Positions 6,461 through 8,857 of a stretch of DNA of 8,857 nt are shown here, in pieces. The stretch comes from Bryobacterales bacterium. Lineage in GTDB: Bacteria > Acidobacteriota > Terriglobia > Bryobacterales > Bryobacteraceae. Every line of letters begins with the position of its first letter. Position 1 is the stretch's first letter. The notes beneath the pieces are model-generated. The model did not search any database, was not told the DNA's origin, and saw only the letters and a list, made by a program, of their open reading frames with translations. The translations under genes were made by a program, and so were the position numbers. The stretch lies in assembly GCA_025353235.1 (NCBI GenBank), contig JANXQZ010000821.1, positions 1 to 8,857 of the forward strand, given 5' to 3'.

Positions 6461-7909
6461 TTATTGTAACGCGCCCGAGGCCGCGCGGTACTCCGCAGTG
6501 ACGTCGCGCACCTGACCGCTTGCGATGTCGTACACCACCGCTTGATCGCGACGGATTGCGTTTTGAACTTCGCCGGAGCTAAGAATAAAATCGCGCCGGT
6601 CAGTTAGGCTGAGCCTTGATTCAAGAGCGGGGGCGGCCAGCAGAAAGACTCGGTCGATTCCGTAGAGACGAAAAGGCCGCTGCGAGATCGCCGAGACGAA
6701 AATAGCCATCTCGGCTCCTCTCAGGAAAACGGTCTTCTCCAGTTTGTTCCGGCTCAGGCTGACCACGCCCAGCACCACCGAGCGCACGGCTTGGCTGCGA
6801 TCGTAAAACGACCTGACGTTCACACAAGCCAGTGGAATGGAGACGCTTAGGTAAATTGCGAGCAGAGAAGCTGCAGCAACCTTCCCGCGCCGGCCTTTTC
6901 GCCAGCCCGACACGACACCCCAGCCGCCGAGCATTGCCAGCCCGGCCACTGGAATCGTGAGGTAATAATCGGTCACGCGGTCTCGCAACGGCAGCATCGG
7001 CGCCAGCACGATCACAAACCAGGCGGCGAAGAATAGCGCGACCCATTGTCTGTGGATCACCTTCCAAAATAGAAAGCCGAGCAGTCCCGTGGTCAGCAGA
7101 ACCGTGAGGACCGATCTGCCAATGGATGGATGAATAGAGAGGAGAATTAGCTTACTGGGGCCAAGCGCGTTTTTCCAGTAAGTAAAGAGAGTTGAAAGGA
7201 TGGAAAGATCCCAATGCATCTGGTAGTCACCGCTGGCCGGAAGTGGGGCGATGCTCAAGTGCCAACCGGCGTAGAGAACCGAAACGAGAAACATAGGCAG
7301 GATTTTTGGCCAGAGACCTCGGGCGCAGCAGAGCGCGTAAACCAGCGCCAATGCCGGATAAACTACGTTCAGTTCCAGCACGCCGAACCCGAACAGAAAG
7401 GTAAGCCATTGCGCGCCCAGGAATCGGCCTTGGCCCGTTTCGGCGTAGCGGATTAGAAACCAGATGCCCGCGAGAAAGCATAGAGAGCATAGAAGCTCGT
7501 GATAGATTGCGGTCCAGGCGAGCGCGAATGCCATGACGCTGTTTGCGGTCCATAGTACGGCTGCCCAGAATCCGGCTGCGCGCGACTTGGTGAGCCTTGC
7601 GCAAATGAGTGCGATCAGGACGAGATTCGCGGCCTGTGTCAGAAACGCCAATCCGCGATAGGGAAAAGCATTCATGCCGAATAGCGCGTGAAACGAGAGG
7701 AAGAAGGCTCGCTCGCTAAGGGTGCGTACCGTGCCCTGAGCGTAAGGTTGCAGCATCGCGGTGCGAAATTCGCCAAAGTTGTGGACCATGCCCTGGAGAC
7801 CCAGCCAAACAAAGTCATCCATCTGAAACCAGCTCAGGAGACCGGGCCAGTAGAGGACCAGGGAGAAGATCTGCGGAATGGTCCAGTATGCGGCGGATTT
7901 CAGGCGCAT
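6461..7909 (-). CDS. Multi-spanning membrane protein, probable GT-C-fold glycosyltransferase
   Basis: This 482-residue integral membrane protein has about ten or more hydrophobic segments spread over residues 8 to about 360, and a C-terminal soluble part of about 110 residues. The first segment is followed by a loop holding Met-Asp-Asp-Phe (Asp31 and Asp32 counting from this ATG). An acidic pair there is the usual catalytic or metal-site feature of GT-C glycosyltransferases of the GT39/ArnT/PMT kind. The next loop contains RTLSERAFFLSFHALFG, a second typical part of such proteins. GT-C enzymes transfer a sugar from a polyprenyl-phosphate donor on the outer face of the inner membrane. Donor and acceptor cannot be read here, and overall similarity is weak, so the class is an inference. 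A TTG at 7915 gives two more residues, but it abuts a TAGATT box, so the ATG at 7909 is preferred. The peptidase gene begins 9 bases downstream. Confidence 0.8.
   Translation of the reverse strand: MRLKSAAYWTIPQIFSLVLYWPGLLSWFQMDDFVWLGLQGMVHNFGEFRTAMLQPYAQGTVRTLSERAFFLSFHALFGMNAFPYRGLAFLTQAANLVLIALICARLTKSRAAGFWAAVLWTANSVMAFALAWTAIYHELLCSLCFLAGIWFLIRYAETGQGRFLGAQWLTFLFGFGVLELNVVYPALALVYALCCARGLWPKILPMFLVSVLYAGWHLSIAPLPASGDYQMHWDLSILSTLFTYWKNALGPSKLILLSIHPSIGRSVLTVLLTTGLLGFLFWKVIHRQWVALFFAAWFVIVLAPMLPLRDRVTDYYLTIPVAGLAMLGGWGVVSGWRKGRRGKVAAASLLAIYLSVSIPLACVNVRSFYDRSQAVRSVVLGVVSLSRNKLEKTVFLRGAEMAIFVSAISQRPFRLYGIDRVFLLAAPALESRLSLTDRRDFILSSGEVQNAIRRDQAVVYDIASGQVRDVTAEYRAASGALQ
6463..6468 (-). promoter_or_regulatory. 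Possible -10 box of the M14 peptidase gene
   Basis: TACAAT on the minus strand matches 5 of 6 positions of TATAAT and ends 11 bases before the ATG at 6451, so transcription could start about four bases before the start codon. It lies within the last codons of the upstream gene, and no good -35 is visible at 16-18 bases. It could be chance coding sequence. Confidence 0.22.
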
Positions 7910-7915
7910 TCGCAA

Positions 7916-7924
7916 AATCTAGCA
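7916..7924 (-). promoter_or_regulatory. Extended -10 promoter of the GT-C-like gene
   Basis: On the minus strand TGC precedes TAGATT (7921-7916), an extended -10 (TGnTANNNT). It ends 6 bases before the ATG at 7909, so initiation at the usual 6-7 bases would begin the mRNA at or within a base of the start codon. No -35 match was found. This is consistent with a leaderless transcript. Confidence 0.4.
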
Positions 7925-7938
7925 CGCGGCAGGGTCCA

Positions 7939-7947
7939 TGATAGAAT
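7939..7947 (+). promoter_or_regulatory. Extended -10 promoter of the glycerol facilitator gene
   Basis: TGA precedes TAGAAT (7942-7947), matching 5 of 6 positions of TATAAT with the extended TGn. Expected initiation is near 7953-7955, just ahead of the ATG at 7958 and inside the alternative ATG at 7952. No -35 match is seen at 16-18 bases. There is no Shine-Dalgarno in front of either ATG. Confidence 0.4.
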
Positions 7948-7957
7948 TCCCATGCTT

Positions 7958-8722
7958 ATGAAGACGACTCTGACTGCCGAACTCCTCGCCGAGTTCCTGG
8001 GCACGTTGGTCCTGATTTTGTTCGGCAACGGCGTGGTTGCCATGGTGGTTCTGTTTGGCCATCAGATTCCGGGAGAAGTGGTCAATGGAGGCTTCACGAA
8101 CATCACGGTCGCCTGGGGATTGGGGGTGACGATGGGAATCTACATCGCTGGCAAGACGACGGGCGCGCACCTGAATCCGGCCGTCACGATCGCGCTGGCT
8201 GCTTACCGGGGATTTCCATGGCGTAAGGTCGCGCCATATTGCCTAGTTCAAATTGCAGGCGCGTTTCTGGCTGCGGCGCTCGTTTATTGGAACTATCATC
8301 CGGCGTTCCTGAAAGCGGACCCGGCTCTCGACCACACGGCCGGAATTTTCACTACCTTCCCCGCCTTCCCGGGGGATCCACTGGCGGGGCTTCTAGATCA
8401 AACAATCGGAACGGCGCTGCTAATCATGTTGATTTTTGCGGTTACGGACGAGCGCAATCAGCCTCCCGGTAATCTACAGCCTTTGATGGTGGGCCTGATC
8501 GTAGTGGTGATCGGCATGGCGTTTGGCGGCATTCATGGATACGCGATCAATCCGGCGCGGGACTTTGGACCGCGTCTGTTTACCGTGCTGGCGGGCTTCA
8601 AGAACAATGGGCTGACTGATGGAACGCTTGTATTTTGGGTCCCGATCGTCGGGCCGATATTGGGCGCGTTGCTGGGTGGTTTTACGTATGATTCGCTGAT
8701 TCGGAGATATTTGAAGGCGTAG
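7958..8722 (+). CDS. glpF: Glycerol facilitator / aquaglyceroporin (MIP family)
   Basis: This 254-residue inner-membrane channel allows passive passage of glycerol and small neutral solutes. Both pore half-helix motifs are present: HLNPAV with Asn73, and INPARD with Asn198. The aromatic/arginine filter can be read by alignment with E. coli GlpF. Trp53 lies 20 residues before the first NPA, Gly186 is 15 before the key Arg, Tyr195 replaces Phe, and Arg201 follows the second NPA. The Asp after this Arg (NPARD) is a mark of glyceroporins as opposed to water-only channels. Hydrophobic segments at about 8-33, 48-66, 90-111, 145-163, 175-193 and 226-243 give the six-helix MIP fold, and the length is normal. 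The frame is open from 7688, but the upstream part lies over the opposite-strand gene. An ATG at 7952 adds two residues; 7958 is preferred because it follows the likely transcription start. No glycerol kinase or dehydrogenase gene is adjacent. Confidence 0.93.
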   Translation: MKTTLTAELLAEFLGTLVLILFGNGVVAMVVLFGHQIPGEVVNGGFTNITVAWGLGVTMGIYIAGKTTGAHLNPAVTIALAAYRGFPWRKVAPYCLVQIAGAFLAAALVYWNYHPAFLKADPALDHTAGIFTTFPAFPGDPLAGLLDQTIGTALLIMLIFAVTDERNQPPGNLQPLMVGLIVVVIGMAFGGIHGYAINPARDFGPRLFTVLAGFKNNGLTDGTLVFWVPIVGPILGALLGGFTYDSLIRRYLKA

Positions 8723-8732
8723 AGCGCACCGC

Positions 8733-8857
8733 TTAGGGCCTGTCATAAAGCATTTTATACTCCGTCAGCCCGCGATGATCTCCCGAAAGTGGCTTCGCGT
8801 GCCGCGACGAATTTCTAAACGCTTCGCGGAACCAGAACGGCTTGCTGGCACGTGTGG
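8733..8857 (-). CDS. Possible 3' end of a convergent gene running in from the right edge
   Basis: On the minus strand a frame is open from the window edge for 40 codons to a TAA at 8735-8733, ending HRGLTEYKMLYDRP. The stop would lie 10 bases from the aquaporin stop, matching the compact convergent layout at the other end of the window. The visible part is basic with aromatic residues and is not recognised. Two other frames are also open over much of this stretch: a 30-codon minus frame ending in TGA, and a plus frame from the ATG at 8775 to the edge. The assignment is therefore weak. Confidence 0.3.
   Translation of the reverse strand, partial: TRASKPFWFREAFRNSSRHAKPLSGDHRGLTEYKMLYDRP

Noticed and set aside
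7913..7915. TTG as start of the GT-C-like gene
   Set aside because: It directly adjoins the TAGATT -10-like box and would lie upstream of the expected transcription start. The ATG two codons later is a better start.
7688..7951. Upstream extension of the aquaporin frame
   Set aside because: It is antisense to the GT-C-like gene and hydrophilic. MIP channels begin close to the first membrane helix, which fits an ATG at 7952 or 7958.
8745..8758. ATAAA-GCAT-TTTAT inverted repeat after the aquaporin gene as terminator
   Set aside because: The stem has only five A/T pairs and no following T-tract in either direction, so it is too weak for intrinsic termination. It may be coding on the minus strand.

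Overview
The window reads as ordinary chromosomal DNA from a GC-rich, Gram-negative-type bacterium. Several traits look most like an acidobacterium of the Solibacter/Bryobacter type: exported enzymes whose signal peptides run into Ala/Pro/Gln-rich mature N-termini, a large exported M14 peptidase, a WbaP-like sugar transferase, and at the left edge a small membrane protein with a CPVC...CPSGHG cysteine pattern that I associate with hypothetical proteins of that phylum. This is judgement by protein style; no rRNA or other marker is present. No mobile element, CRISPR array, tRNA or rRNA gene was seen.

Layout from left to right: the 3' end of a membrane/zinc-ribbon-like gene on the + strand (2-532) converges with five minus-strand genes that fill 554-7909. 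In order of transcription these are a multi-spanning GT-C-like membrane protein (7909-6461), an exported M14 zinc carboxypeptidase with a C-terminal amidotransferase-like domain (6451-3851), a WbaP-type polyprenyl-phosphate sugar-1-phosphate transferase (3722-2292), an exported CE1-type esterase with an N-terminal CBM48-like domain (2259-1090), and a NUDIX hydrolase (1084-554). Gaps between them are 9, 128, 32 and 5 bases, so GT-C/M14 and transferase/esterase/NUDIX could be two short transcription units. A glycerol facilitator (7958-8722, +) diverges from the GT-C gene across 48 bases. The last 135 bases hold a possible convergent gene end.

There is a loose envelope theme: a lipid-linked glycan initiator, a probable polyprenyl-linked glycosyltransferase, a carbohydrate esterase and an exported peptidase. 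The set is not a recognised system and no defence or novel cassette is evident. The most notable non-coding signal concerns translation starts. None of the six starts in view has a Shine-Dalgarno sequence, and four have a -10-like TANNNT box 4 to 11 bases upstream, as expected for leaderless or near-leaderless mRNAs. The clearest case is the divergent GT-C/aquaporin spacer, where two extended -10 boxes face away from each other.
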